NCBI RefSeq assembly: GCF_030813355.1
Contig: NZ_JAUSUD010000003.1
Location: 124,001 to 188,000 of the forward strand
Reading direction: 5' to 3'
Source of the DNA: Metabacillus malikii
Lineage (GTDB): Bacteria > Bacillota > Bacilli > Bacillales > Bacillaceae
DNA length: 64,000 nt
The position numbers were made by a program, and so were the translations under genes. Below the pieces are notes generated by a model that had not been told where the DNA came from, ran no database searches, and saw only the letters and a list, made by a program, of their open reading frames with translations. This document shows, piece by piece, positions 1-8,118 of this stretch. Each line of letters opens with the position of its first letter. The stretch's first letter is position 1.

Positions 1-2
1 AG

Positions 3-641
3 GTTGAAAATGAATTAATTGTTGAAAGTTCCCCTGTTTTTGATTCAGTACGATTGGAAGCAAAACCACTGTATGCAATGACTTCAATTTCCCTTGAATT
101 GATTGAATCGGGTGGACTTGATATTGGAATGGCGGTAACAAATATCATGGCATCATCAATGGCACAAGCCGTTCAAAGTTTCATGTTGAAGGGTGGGGGT
201 GCTAATGGGTATGGAGGTATTCTAAATGACCCTAACATTAATCTAATTGATGCAACGACCATTGATTATGCAAGTATTGGGGCAGGGTTTAGAGCAATTA
301 GAAGTGCATACGGCAATCCTGATGGCATCATCCTAAATAATGCTGATGCAATGGATTTAGAATTGCTAACAGATACAACAGGGCAATTTATTCAACCCCC
401 AAGATTTATGGAGAATCTTGAAACCTATTCCCTTGGTGGTGGACTTGATGAAGGTGAAGGGGTTGTTGCAAACCTTCAGTCCATTGCATGGGGCATTTTG
501 TCCGAGGGTGGACTTCAGATTGATATTGATAAATCAGGGGAAGCGTTCCAACGTGGGCAAATTAAAATTCGTGCAAGAATCAACAGTGATTTTGCTTTAA
601 CGAATCCTAAATTGATTTCTCATGTAAGACCGACAGTTTAA
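3..641 (+). CDS. Phage major capsid protein, HK97 fold (C-terminal part)
   Basis: The reading frame is open from the left edge of the window, so the gene is cut and its start lies outside. The visible 212 residues read like the C-terminal half of HK97-type major capsid proteins: a stretch with EAKPLYAMTSISLELIESGG, then GYGGILNDP, then a domain ending in KIRARINSDFALTNPKLI. This family builds the icosahedral head shell of tailed phages. Only one small membrane gene follows before the chromosomal genes, with no tail or portal genes to the right, so this is either the right end of a prophage or a remnant. Family call is from sequence character, not from a search. Confidence 0.75.
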   Translation, partial: VENELIVESSPVFDSVRLEAKPLYAMTSISLELIESGGLDIGMAVTNIMASSMAQAVQSFMLKGGGANGYGGILNDPNINLIDATTIDYASIGAGFRAIRSAYGNPDGIILNNADAMDLELLTDTTGQFIQPPRFMENLETYSLGGGLDEGEGVVANLQSIAWGILSEGGLQIDIDKSGEAFQRGQIKIRARINSDFALTNPKLISHVRPTV

Positions 642-802
642 AAATGTAGTTTGATAATGCAGGGGGAAACCCTTGCTTTTTTTTGTTGTAATAAGTTGTA
701 CTATTTGAAATAATTGTAATTGAACTAACGGAGCAGGATTGTTCAACAAAGGAAACTGAATTTTTTAAGTTAAATTGGAATGTGAGAGGTGGAATTCGGA
801 TA

Positions 803-1135
803 ATGAAAAATGATGTTTTTACTAAAGTGATTTTAAGTGGAATATTAGTATGTTTAATTGTAATAGCATTCAAATTAAATACCAACAAGAATGTTCAACA
901 ACCAACACCAAATGTTGAGGTTAATAACCAAGGTGGGCGAGTTGTTCAGTTAGCACCTAACAGAGTTGGAGTGATTGATACTGGTCATGGCAGTGGTTGG
1001 GAACAACTTGTTGTTTTTGAATATAATCCAGAAACAAAAGACTTTGAAGTTGTTAGCTCATTAACTTATGAAGACTATTTTAATCATCCCGAAGAGTACG
1101 GTATTCCAGTTAGAAGTGATAAATATGGAAATTGA
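803..1135 (+). CDS. Small single-pass membrane or exported protein, unknown
   Basis: 110 residues. An in-frame GTG exists 21 bases upstream at 782, but AGAGGTGG at 786-793 is correctly spaced for the ATG at 803. Residues 5-23 form one hydrophobic segment (a signal anchor or uncleaved signal peptide), followed by a hydrophilic, Asn/Gln-rich linker and a short acidic domain outside the membrane. No family is recognised. It lies between the capsid fragment and a hairpin terminator, so it may be phage-derived, but it is not a recognisable phage structural or lysis gene. Confidence 0.6.
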   Translation: MKNDVFTKVILSGILVCLIVIAFKLNTNKNVQQPTPNVEVNNQGGRVVQLAPNRVGVIDTGHGSGWEQLVVFEYNPETKDFEVVSSLTYEDYFNHPEEYGIPVRSDKYGN

Positions 1136-1590
1136 GTTATTCCACAAACGGGGGCATTACTTCAATAAGAACCTTCAAAAGAAATGAAGAAAACTCACGG
1201 CAAGCAACCGTGAGTTCTTACTGTAAAACCCTGATTTTATGTGACTTTTAACCAATACCAATTCCGTGCAAAGTTCGTGCAAAGTTGAGTTTATAATTGG
1301 TTTTACTAATGTTTAACAAATGGCTTTGTACCAACGGTTTTAGGTGTGTTTTTAGACTATATTTCATGCTATTTTAACCACAATTATTCAAGTTTGAGAT
1401 GGAAGGTTCAATCGGTTAATATATAGATTTATTAAAGCATAGAGGGATTTCATCCAGTGCCAAGCTAGTGATACAAAATTGAACCCTTAATCTAGGAGGC
1501 GGACTTTATAAGTTCGTCTTCTTTTGTATTAGTTATATACGGTTTACTTTTATAAAATTGTTAAATACAATCACAATTGAGTGCCTTTAC
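1136..1590. other. Gene-free stretch at the phage remnant boundary
   Basis: No coding frame looks real here. It holds a hairpin at 1192-1216 (AACTCACGG and CCGTGAGTT, 7-base loop), a short direct repeat of GTGCAAAGTT near 1265-1285, and a second hairpin at 1497-1519. The direct repeat lies where a phage remnant meets chromosomal genes and is a possible trace of an attachment site, but no second copy was identified in this window. Confidence 0.35.
1497..1525 (+). terminator. Terminator-like hairpin
   Basis: AGGCGGACTT pairs with AAGTTCGTCT (10 pairs, two of them G-U) around a 3-base loop, followed by TCTTTT. It lies upstream of the Rrf2 promoter and would insulate that operon from phage-side transcription. 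Confidence 0.5.
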
Positions 1591-1644
1591 TTGACAATCA
1601 ATACATCAAAACTATAATAGATATTAAGGACTCTTAAAGTCTTT
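1591..1644 (+). promoter_or_regulatory. SigA promoter and possible operator of the Rrf2 gene
   Basis: TTGACA at 1591-1596 and TATAAT at 1613-1618 are both consensus, with a 16-bp spacer. Downstream, from about 1616, is ATAGATATTAAGGACT followed by CTTAAAGTCTTT, an imperfect dyad (AAGGACT and AGTCTTT). Related AGATAT-AA sequences precede the next two genes (about 2096 and 3036), which suggests a shared operator. Promoter seen directly; operator inferred. Confidence 0.65.
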
Positions 1645-1668
1645 GAATATTAAGAAGGGATGAAAACA

Positions 1669-2067
1669 TTGAAGTATTCAAAAGCAACGAACTACGCTCT
1701 ACATACAATGCTGCATTTAGCAATGTCGAATACAACGAAACCTGTGGGCGTACAGACTTTAGCAGAACAGCAACAAGTATCACCAACTTATTTATCAAAA
1801 ATTTTAACAAAGCTTGTTAAAGAAGGCATGGTTACGTCTGTTTCAGGTGCAAATGGTGGATACTCATTAGTTCATGGCTGGGAATCAATCTCTTTCCTTG
1901 ATATTATTTATGCCATTGAAGGAAAATCTTCATTGTTTGAGTGTCATTTTAATCATGGACCTGAATGCTTAATTCAAAAAGTCATGTTGAGAGCGGAAGA
2001 AAAGATGGAAGAAGAATTAAGAAACCAAACAATTGCGGACTTGGTTAATAAAGAGACAACATTTTAA
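1669..2067 (+). CDS. Rrf2-family transcriptional regulator
   Basis: 132 residues, typical Rrf2 length. The start is taken as TTG at 1669 (MKYSKATNYALHTML, the usual Rrf2 N-terminus): AAGAAGGG at 1652-1659 is 9 bases from this TTG but touches the in-frame ATG at 1660. A winged-helix domain occupies residues 1-80 with the family motif GANGGYSL. Two cysteines, C92 and C100 (FECHFNHGPEC), lie where Rrf2 proteins hold redox or Fe-S ligands; the usual third cysteine is not seen. The gene leads a co-directional set with a methyltransferase and a thioredoxin-reductase-like enzyme, which it probably controls. Signal unknown. Confidence 0.85.
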   Translation: MKYSKATNYALHTMLHLAMSNTTKPVGVQTLAEQQQVSPTYLSKILTKLVKEGMVTSVSGANGGYSLVHGWESISFLDIIYAIEGKSSLFECHFNHGPECLIQKVMLRAEEKMEEELRNQTIADLVNKETTF

Positions 2068-2146
2068 TTTTTCGTTGTCTTTTGTCGCATAATTACAGAT
2101 ATAAAGTATAGATAATATCTTTAAATCATATTTAGGAGCGATATTT

Positions 2147-3010
2147 ATGGAAACGAATTTATTTGAACATCAAGTATGGGAGTCTGCTTGGAATCATGAC
2201 GAAACCACTTCATTAAGAATTATGCAAAGACTAGGTCAGGGGAATAATCAAACAGAGGAATTCAAAAAATGGGCAATTTCATATAATAAAAATTCCTTTA
2301 GCCGCGAAGGAAGGGAACGAAGTAATCGAATATTGACATGGATCGAAAATCAAGGAGTTGCATTTAACAACCTATCTGTATTAGACATTGGGGCTGCATC
2401 TGGTGTATTTAGTATCCCTTTTTCGGAAAGAGGAGCAAAGGTCACAGCGATCGAATCTTCTCCTGATTTATCTATATTGCTAGAAAAAAATGCAAAGAAG
2501 TACTCAGTTCACGTCGATGTGATCAGAAAACCCTTTGAGGAAACAACGTTCGACAATCAAACTCATATATATGACCTTGTATTTGCATCAATGTGTCCTG
2601 CGATGAAGGATTGGGAGACGGTCGAGAAAGCATTAAAACTTGCGAAGAAATATTGTTATATAAGCATGATGGCTGGCCAAAAGGAAAATCACCTCATGGA
2701 TGAGCTATTACCTGTGATCGATATAAAACCAAGAGGAATTGGTTCTTCAGATATGGCATACCTTTTACAATTACTTTATATTAACGGCTATTCCTATCAA
2801 ACATTCATTGAAAGACAAATGAAAACAGTGAAAATCAATGTAAATCGTGCAATAGATAAATTGCCAGAATGGTTTATTGGATATCAAATTCCACTAGAAG
2901 AAAAGCTGCTTAAGAAATGTGAAGACTATTTACGTGAAACGTACGAAGATGAAATCATGTTAACAATGGGTGGAAGGTTCGGTAAAGTGCTTGTTCATAT
3001 GGAGAATTAA
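2147..3010 (+). CDS. Class I SAM-dependent methyltransferase
   Basis: 287 residues. After an N-terminal helical part, residues about 80-110 carry the SAM-binding motif I (VLDIGAASGVFSIPFSERG) and the acidic end of strand 2 (VTAIESS). The family uses S-adenosylmethionine to methylate a substrate that cannot be told from sequence. The gene follows the Rrf2 regulator by 79 bp and precedes the flavoenzyme by 72 bp. Both gaps contain an AGATATAAA-type element resembling one near the Rrf2 promoter. Substrate unknown; since the neighbours are redox proteins, a thiol or small toxic compound is possible, but this is only inference. Confidence 0.75.
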   Translation: METNLFEHQVWESAWNHDETTSLRIMQRLGQGNNQTEEFKKWAISYNKNSFSREGRERSNRILTWIENQGVAFNNLSVLDIGAASGVFSIPFSERGAKVTAIESSPDLSILLEKNAKKYSVHVDVIRKPFEETTFDNQTHIYDLVFASMCPAMKDWETVEKALKLAKKYCYISMMAGQKENHLMDELLPVIDIKPRGIGSSDMAYLLQLLYINGYSYQTFIERQMKTVKINVNRAIDKLPEWFIGYQIPLEEKLLKKCEDYLRETYEDEIMLTMGGRFGKVLVHMEN

Positions 3011-3082
3011 GAATCCATTTTTTTGTTTTAATTATAGATATAAACGGTCTTTAATAGATATAAGCAAAAAAGGAGGTAAAAC

Positions 3083-3982
3083 ATGAATGTTTTCGATTGT
3101 ATCGTGATAGGTGGGGGTCCAGCTGGTCTAAGTGCTAGTTTAGTTTTAGGGAGAGCGAGAAGAAAGGTTGCTTTGTTTGATGATGGTACGAATCGGAATA
3201 GAGTCACACATGAGTCGCATGGATTTCTGACTCGTGATGGGATAAAGCCACAAGAGTTTAAACAAATAGGGTTAAAAGAATTGAAACATTATCCTAACGT
3301 ATCATATTTTAACAAGACAGTGACTGAAATAATAAAGGATACAAATACTGAGAGATTTATGGTGCAAACAAATGATGGTCAAGAATATATTACAGAGAAG
3401 ATCATGTTAGCATCAGGTATTCAGGAACGATTTTCGATTCAGGCTGTCAGAGAGTTTTATGGAAAAAGCCTTTTTAGTTGTACGTATTGTGATGGCTGGG
3501 AGTTAAGAGACAAACCTTTAATTGTCATTGCCGAACAAGAAGACCATGCTATTCACATGGCAAGATTAGTCTATAACTGGTCTAAAGATTTAATTGTCCT
3601 TACTAACGGAGTAGAAGTTTCTATCGAGAATAATCAAGTATTAGAAAAGCACAATATCAAAATCAATACAGAGCCAATAAAGAACTTAGTAGGTGAAGAC
3701 GGTTATTTACAAAAAGTTGAATTAATATCTGGAGAAACGATTATAAGAGCAGGTGGGTTTGTTGTTCCATCTTTTTATCGTCCAAATCATTTTGTTGAAA
3801 TGCTTGGTTGTGAAGTTCAAGAAAATGGAACAGTTGTAAATGATGGTGTTGGAAGAACAACACAGAAAAATATTTATATTGCTGGTGAAAGTGAAAAATC
3901 AGGACCCTCATCATTAATGATTTCTGCAGCTGATGGTTTTAAAACTGCAGTTTCTGTAAACACGGATATTACTTTTGCTTGA
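3083..3982 (+). CDS. Thioredoxin-reductase-like FAD/NAD(P) oxidoreductase
   Basis: 299 residues. The N-terminus has the FAD-binding Rossmann motif VIGGGPAGLSASL. A redox pair CTYC is followed by DGWE in the middle of the protein, the place of the CxxC of thioredoxin reductases, and the C-terminal FAD motif IYIAGE is present. The CxxC-(D/H)G-(W/Y)E form resembles the branch of dithiol oxidases and reductases that includes GliT and HlmI rather than housekeeping TrxB. It is expected to be a soluble cytoplasmic enzyme transferring electrons between NADPH, FAD and a disulfide. It is last in the Rrf2-led set; RBS AAAGGAGGT is strong. Confidence 0.8.
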   Translation: MNVFDCIVIGGGPAGLSASLVLGRARRKVALFDDGTNRNRVTHESHGFLTRDGIKPQEFKQIGLKELKHYPNVSYFNKTVTEIIKDTNTERFMVQTNDGQEYITEKIMLASGIQERFSIQAVREFYGKSLFSCTYCDGWELRDKPLIVIAEQEDHAIHMARLVYNWSKDLIVLTNGVEVSIENNQVLEKHNIKINTEPIKNLVGEDGYLQKVELISGETIIRAGGFVVPSFYRPNHFVEMLGCEVQENGTVVNDGVGRTTQKNIYIAGESEKSGPSSLMISAADGFKTAVSVNTDITFA

Positions 3983-4094
3983 GAATGTATGATGTATCCC
4001 TTGAATGATAAATATAGTAGAGTTTTTTCTTGCTTCTGGTAAATAATAAAAATAAATTCATACAACAGAGTAATATAAAATAAGGAGTACATCT

Positions 4095-4850
4095 ATGACC
4101 AAAACTCAATTTGACCCAAAAGTGTTAACTGTCTTAGAGGACAAAATCCAACTAATCAAAACGGACAAAGGAGCAATCTATTTAGTTGGTCCAATTAAGC
4201 TGCCGGTTAGTTTGTACGGAGAAACTGTCGAATTTAAATGGTATTGTTGGTTAAATTGTGACGAAGTAACCGAGGACTTCCAAAACATTATTAATAAGCT
4301 ATCAAGCGCCAATTTAGCAGAACTACAGCAGTCAAGCGTGCTTGCATATGGTGACTTTGAATATGGCGAGGATGCGATTATTCGTATGCATTCCATTTGC
4401 CATACTGGAGATATATTTGGAAGTAAACGGTGTGATTGTGGCTTCCAATTAAAACAATCGATGCAAATGATTGTTGACCATGGTACCGGAGCATTATTTT
4501 ATTTAGCAAATCATGAAGGAAGAGGAATTGGCTTATTCAGTAAAGCCATGGCTTATATCCTTCAAGAAAATGGCTATGACACAGTTGAGGCTAACCAAGC
4601 ACTTGGTTTTGTTGACGATTCAAGAAATTATAGTGATGCAATTCAAGTTTTAAAGGCATTGAGAAGCAAACCAGTTACACTAATTACAAATAACCCCAAA
4701 AAGCTAGATGCTCTAAAAAAATCAGGCTTACCTCTATCAGGTAGGGAACCGTTATGGGGCGATGTTTCAGAGTATAACCAAAAGTACTTAGAAACAAAGG
4801 TTAATCGCTCCGGTCATATAAAAGATGAAGATACTTGTTGTAACGACTAA
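4095..4850 (+). CDS. ribA: GTP cyclohydrolase II, stand-alone
   Basis: 251 residues. The C-terminal two thirds match GTP cyclohydrolase II: HSICHTGDIFGSKRCDCG holds the zinc cysteines, then HEGRGIGL, DTVEANQALGF, and TNNPKKLDAL. The enzyme opens GTP to the diaminopyrimidine that starts riboflavin synthesis. Most Bacillus RibA proteins are fused to DHBP synthase; this one has no such domain, only about 90 extra N-terminal residues. It may supply flavin for the FAD enzyme upstream or act in a specialised pathway. A perfectly placed terminator follows, so it closes the accessory block. Confidence 0.85.
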   Translation: MTKTQFDPKVLTVLEDKIQLIKTDKGAIYLVGPIKLPVSLYGETVEFKWYCWLNCDEVTEDFQNIINKLSSANLAELQQSSVLAYGDFEYGEDAIIRMHSICHTGDIFGSKRCDCGFQLKQSMQMIVDHGTGALFYLANHEGRGIGLFSKAMAYILQENGYDTVEANQALGFVDDSRNYSDAIQVLKALRSKPVTLITNNPKKLDALKKSGLPLSGREPLWGDVSEYNQKYLETKVNRSGHIKDEDTCCND

Positions 4851-4876
4851 TTTTCTCCTAATGAAAAGTCTTATTT

Positions 4877-4920
4877 AGAGGGTCAGACTCTCATCTAATT
4901 GAGGGTCTGACCCTCTTATA
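4877..4920 (+). terminator. Strong hairpin terminator built from a GGGTCTGACC repeat
   Basis: Two 17-base arms, AGAGGGTCAGACTCTCA and TGAGGGTCTGACCCTCT, pair with a single imperfection around a 6-base loop. The core GGTCAGAC/GTCTGACC recurs at 20.67-20.75 kb. Confidence 0.7.
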
Positions 4921-4988
4921 AAACACCCCTAAACACATGCACGACTAATTATGACATGACTTTTCATCAATTTTTTTATGTATCTAAC

Positions 4989-5027
4989 GAAATCGGTTTC
5001 CATTACGATCGGTTTATAGTGTAAAAT
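4989..5027 (+). promoter_or_regulatory. LacI-family/cre-like operator before the GH3 gene
   Basis: GAAATCGGTTTC at 4989-5000 is an almost perfect palindrome centred on CG, the form bound by LacI/CcpA-family regulators. TCGGTTT repeats 16 bp later (5009-5015). TATAGT (5015-5020) and TAAAAT (5022-5027) are possible -10 boxes. Control by sugar availability is inferred; no local LacI-type gene is present. Confidence 0.45.
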
Positions 5028-5090
5028 AGAATTAATACAAGGATAACTCTAGTAAATTTTGGAATTTAATAGAAAGATGGGGGAGAAAAG

Positions 5091-7877
5091 ATGACAACAA
5101 TAGGAGTACCACTAAAAGGCTTTGCCGAGTTCAGCAGAAAAGTTGCAGCAGATGGTGCAGTTTTATTAAAAAATGATCAGCAAGTTCTTCCAATATTGAA
5201 AGGGGAACGTGTATCAATATTTGGCAGAACACAAATTGACTATTACCGAAGCGGTACTGGTTCAGGTGGAAGTGTAAATGTTGAGTATACAACAAATTTA
5301 CTTGATGGCTTAAGAAGTAAGTCAGAAATAATTGTAAATGAAGAATTGGCTGCAGTGTATGAAAAGTGGTTAGTAGAGAATCCTTTTGATAATGGTGGAG
5401 GCGGCTGGGCGGCAGAGCCATGGCACCAAAAAGAAATGCCTTTAACAGATGAGCTCGTTGAAAAGGCTCGCCAACAATCAGATAAAGCGATTATCGTGAT
5501 TGGCCGTACAGCAGGTGAAGACCAAGATAATGCAAATGAACCAGGAAGCTATTTATTAACAGAAGATGAAAAACAAATGATTAAACAAGTAACGAATCAA
5601 TTTGAACAAGTGGTCGTTGTACTGAATGTTTCGAACATTATTGATATGAAATGGTTAAATGAAGACTATGTCCATCCAATACTTGGAGTGATTTACACTT
5701 GGCAAGGCGGTATGGAAGGTGGAAACGCTGCCAGTGATGTAATTGTTGGTGACGTTACTCCAAGCGGAAAACTAACAGATACAATTGCATATTCAATTGA
5801 AGATTATCCTTCAACAAAAAATCATGGCAATGATGATAAAAACTATTATCAAGAAGACATTTATGTTGGTTATCGTTATTTTGAAACGTTTTGCCCTGAG
5901 AAAGTTCAATATGAATTTGGTTTTGGTTTATCTTACACTCATTTCGAAATGAAGCCACAAGATGCGAAAGTGATTATGAAAGATAAAGAACATTATATTT
6001 CAATAGATGTACTCGTTAAAAATACGGGGACTACATATGCGGGTAAAGAAGTTGTTCAAGTGTACTATGAAGCCCCACAAGGAAAACTAGGACAACCAGC
6101 AAAAGCTCTTGCAGCATTTGGAAAAACAAACATCCTTCAGCCGGGTGAAGAGCAAACGATTACAGTTGAATTTCCGGTTAATCGAATGGCATCTTATGAC
6201 GATAGTGGTGTGACAGGTTACCGTTCAGCATATGTGTTAGAACAAGGAATTTACAATTTTTACGTAGGCAACAGTGTTAAAAACGTAGAGCAAATCGTTT
6301 GTGACGGTAATGAAGGCTATATCGTAGATGGGCTGATTGTTGTTGAACAGTTAGAGGAAGCGTTAGCACCAACAGAGGACTTTACAAGAATGAAGCCTGG
6401 TGCAAAAAAGGCTGATGGAACGTATGAGCTTACATATGTAACGGTTCCAAAACAAGAAATCTCATTAGCAGAACGTATTGAAAAAAATCTTCCGAAAACA
6501 ATCGAACAAAGAGGTAATCAAGGTCATACATTACGTGATGTGTACGATAAAAAGGTAAGTATGGAGGAGTTTATTGCCCAATTAACAGATGAAGAACTTG
6601 CAACAATTGTCCGTGGTGAGGGTATGGTTAGTCCATTAGTTACTCCCGGGACTGCGTCAGCATTTGGTGGTGTCAGTGATAAATTAATCGATTATGGTAT
6701 TCCTGTTGGCTGTACAGCGGACGGTCCTTCTGGTATTCGTATGGACAGTGGACATAAGGCGACTCAAGTACCTATCGGAACATTGCTTGCGGCGACATGG
6801 GATATTGATTTAATTGAAGAACTTTACGTATTAGAAGGTCAGGAATTATTAAGCAATAACATTGATATGCTGTTAGGACCTGGTTTAAATATTAGAAGGA
6901 ATCCTTTAAACGGCCGTAACTTTGAATATTTTTCTGAAGATCCGATTATAACAGGGGAATTCGCCGCTGCAAATGCCCGTGGAATTGTAAAAGGCGGTTC
7001 ACATGCAACGTTGAAGCATTTTGCCTGCAATAGTCAGGAGCAATCTCGTAATCTAGTAGATGCTGTTGTTTCTGAACGTGCGTTAAGAGAAATTTATTTA
7101 AAAGGGTTTGAAATGGCAGTGAAGCATGGCGGTGCAAAAGGAATCATGACATCGTATAATCCGATTAACGGTCATTGGGCAGCATCTAACTATGATTTAA
7201 ATACAACCGTCCTTCGGAATGAATGGGGCTTTGACGGCATTGTGATGACTGACTGGTGGGCGAAAATGAATGATTGTATTAATGGTGGTCCTGAAGATAC
7301 GAAAAATACGAACTTTATGATCCGTGCCCAAAATGATTTGTATATGGTTGTCAACAATTACGGAGCAGAGGTCAATTCATCGAATGATAATACGATTGAA
7401 TCGCTAGCTAACGGTACGTTAACTCGTGGAGAGCTGCAACGAAATGCAATGAACATCTGTAACTTCCTTATGAATGCTCCAGTTTTCTCTAGAGAGCAAA
7501 GCAGCATGGAAGTCGTTCAATCATTCCGTCCAAATCCAAGCGATACTTCACAAATGACTGAGCATGCGCAAGACTTAACGAATGATGGGAAAGTATATCC
7601 TAAAGAAGGATCACCAATATTTGTGAAAGTTGATGAGACAGGTCAATATCGAATTTTCGTACAAGTTAAGTCGAAAGGAACAGACTTAGCACAATCATCA
7701 TGCAATATTAATGTGAATGGAGAACTTATGGCAACGATTCAAGCAAATGGAACAGACGACCAATGGGTTACTCGTAAATTAGTAAAGGTAGAGTTAACAG
7801 AAGGGGTTTATGAATTGAGCCTTGAGCATATTAAACCTGGTATTGTCGTTGATTGGATTCAGTTTAAACAAGTGTAA
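5091..7877 (+). CDS. Glycoside hydrolase family 3 with permuted domain order
   Basis: 928 residues. GH3 enzymes normally begin with the TIM barrel; here the order is reversed. Residues about 8-290 are the GH3 C-terminal alpha/beta domain (GAVLLKNDQQVLPI, FGRTQIDYYRSGTGSGG, VIGRTAGEDQD). Residues about 295-410 form a fibronectin-III-like domain (VKNTGTTYAGKEVVQVYY). The TIM barrel follows from about residue 500, with GPGLNIRRNPLNGRNFEYFSED, LKHFACNSQE and the nucleophile motif VMTDWW (Asp721). The last 100 residues look like a beta-sandwich, perhaps carbohydrate-binding. No signal peptide, so it likely splits imported beta-linked oligosaccharides in the cytoplasm. A similar permutation is known in some rumen Firmicutes beta-glucosidases. 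It stands alone. Confidence 0.85.
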   Translation: MTTIGVPLKGFAEFSRKVAADGAVLLKNDQQVLPILKGERVSIFGRTQIDYYRSGTGSGGSVNVEYTTNLLDGLRSKSEIIVNEELAAVYEKWLVENPFDNGGGGWAAEPWHQKEMPLTDELVEKARQQSDKAIIVIGRTAGEDQDNANEPGSYLLTEDEKQMIKQVTNQFEQVVVVLNVSNIIDMKWLNEDYVHPILGVIYTWQGGMEGGNAASDVIVGDVTPSGKLTDTIAYSIEDYPSTKNHGNDDKNYYQEDIYVGYRYFETFCPEKVQYEFGFGLSYTHFEMKPQDAKVIMKDKEHYISIDVLVKNTGTTYAGKEVVQVYYEAPQGKLGQPAKALAAFGKTNILQPGEEQTITVEFPVNRMASYDDSGVTGYRSAYVLEQGIYNFYVGNSVKNVEQIVCDGNEGYIVDGLIVVEQLEEALAPTEDFTRMKPGAKKADGTYELTYVTVPKQEISLAERIEKNLPKTIEQRGNQGHTLRDVYDKKVSMEEFIAQLTDEELATIVRGEGMVSPLVTPGTASAFGGVSDKLIDYGIPVGCTADGPSGIRMDSGHKATQVPIGTLLAATWDIDLIEELYVLEGQELLSNNIDMLLGPGLNIRRNPLNGRNFEYFSEDPIITGEFAAANARGIVKGGSHATLKHFACNSQEQSRNLVDAVVSERALREIYLKGFEMAVKHGGAKGIMTSYNPINGHWAASNYDLNTTVLRNEWGFDGIVMTDWWAKMNDCINGGPEDTKNTNFMIRAQNDLYMVVNNYGAEVNSSNDNTIESLANGTLTRGELQRNAMNICNFLMNAPVFSREQSSMEVVQSFRPNPSDTSQMTEHAQDLTNDGKVYPKEGSPIFVKVDETGQYRIFVQVKSKGTDLAQSSCNINVNGELMATIQANGTDDQWVTRKLVKVELTEGVYELSLEHIKPGIVVDWIQFKQV

Positions 7878-7888
7878 TGAAAAATAGA

Positions 7889-7921
7889 GCGAGGATGTTA
7901 TTAAACGCATCCTCGCTTTTC
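7889..7921 (+). terminator. Terminator of the GH3 gene
   Basis: GCGAGGATG and CATCCTCGC form a 9-bp perfect stem with a 10-base loop, followed by TTTTCTATT. Confidence 0.8.
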
Positions 7922-8006
7922 TATTAAGTTCCCTTTGAAAACCCCAATGTAATATTTAGGACCCTCCTTATTAACTACCTCATTGAAAAAATGTCTAAAA
8001 TAATCA

Positions 8007-8015
8007 TGATATAAT
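8007..8015 (+). promoter_or_regulatory. Extended -10 promoter of yunF
   Basis: TGATATAAT is an extended -10 element; no good -35 box is seen at 17 bp. The ATG at 8014 that would lengthen YunF overlaps this box, so it cannot be the start. This supports the GTG at 8119. Confidence 0.5.
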
Positions 8016-8118
8016 GAAATTACCCACAATAGATTCTAAAAAACGCTTTTATTTCATTCATTGCAAATATGGGATAAAATATATGATATTCAAACAATCA
8101 CACGAGGATGTGATAAGA

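Noticed and set aside
8014-8118. N-terminal extension of YunF from ATG 8014
   Set aside because: That ATG is inside the -10 box; the extension is not like DUF72 proteins and GTG 8119 has the proper SD.
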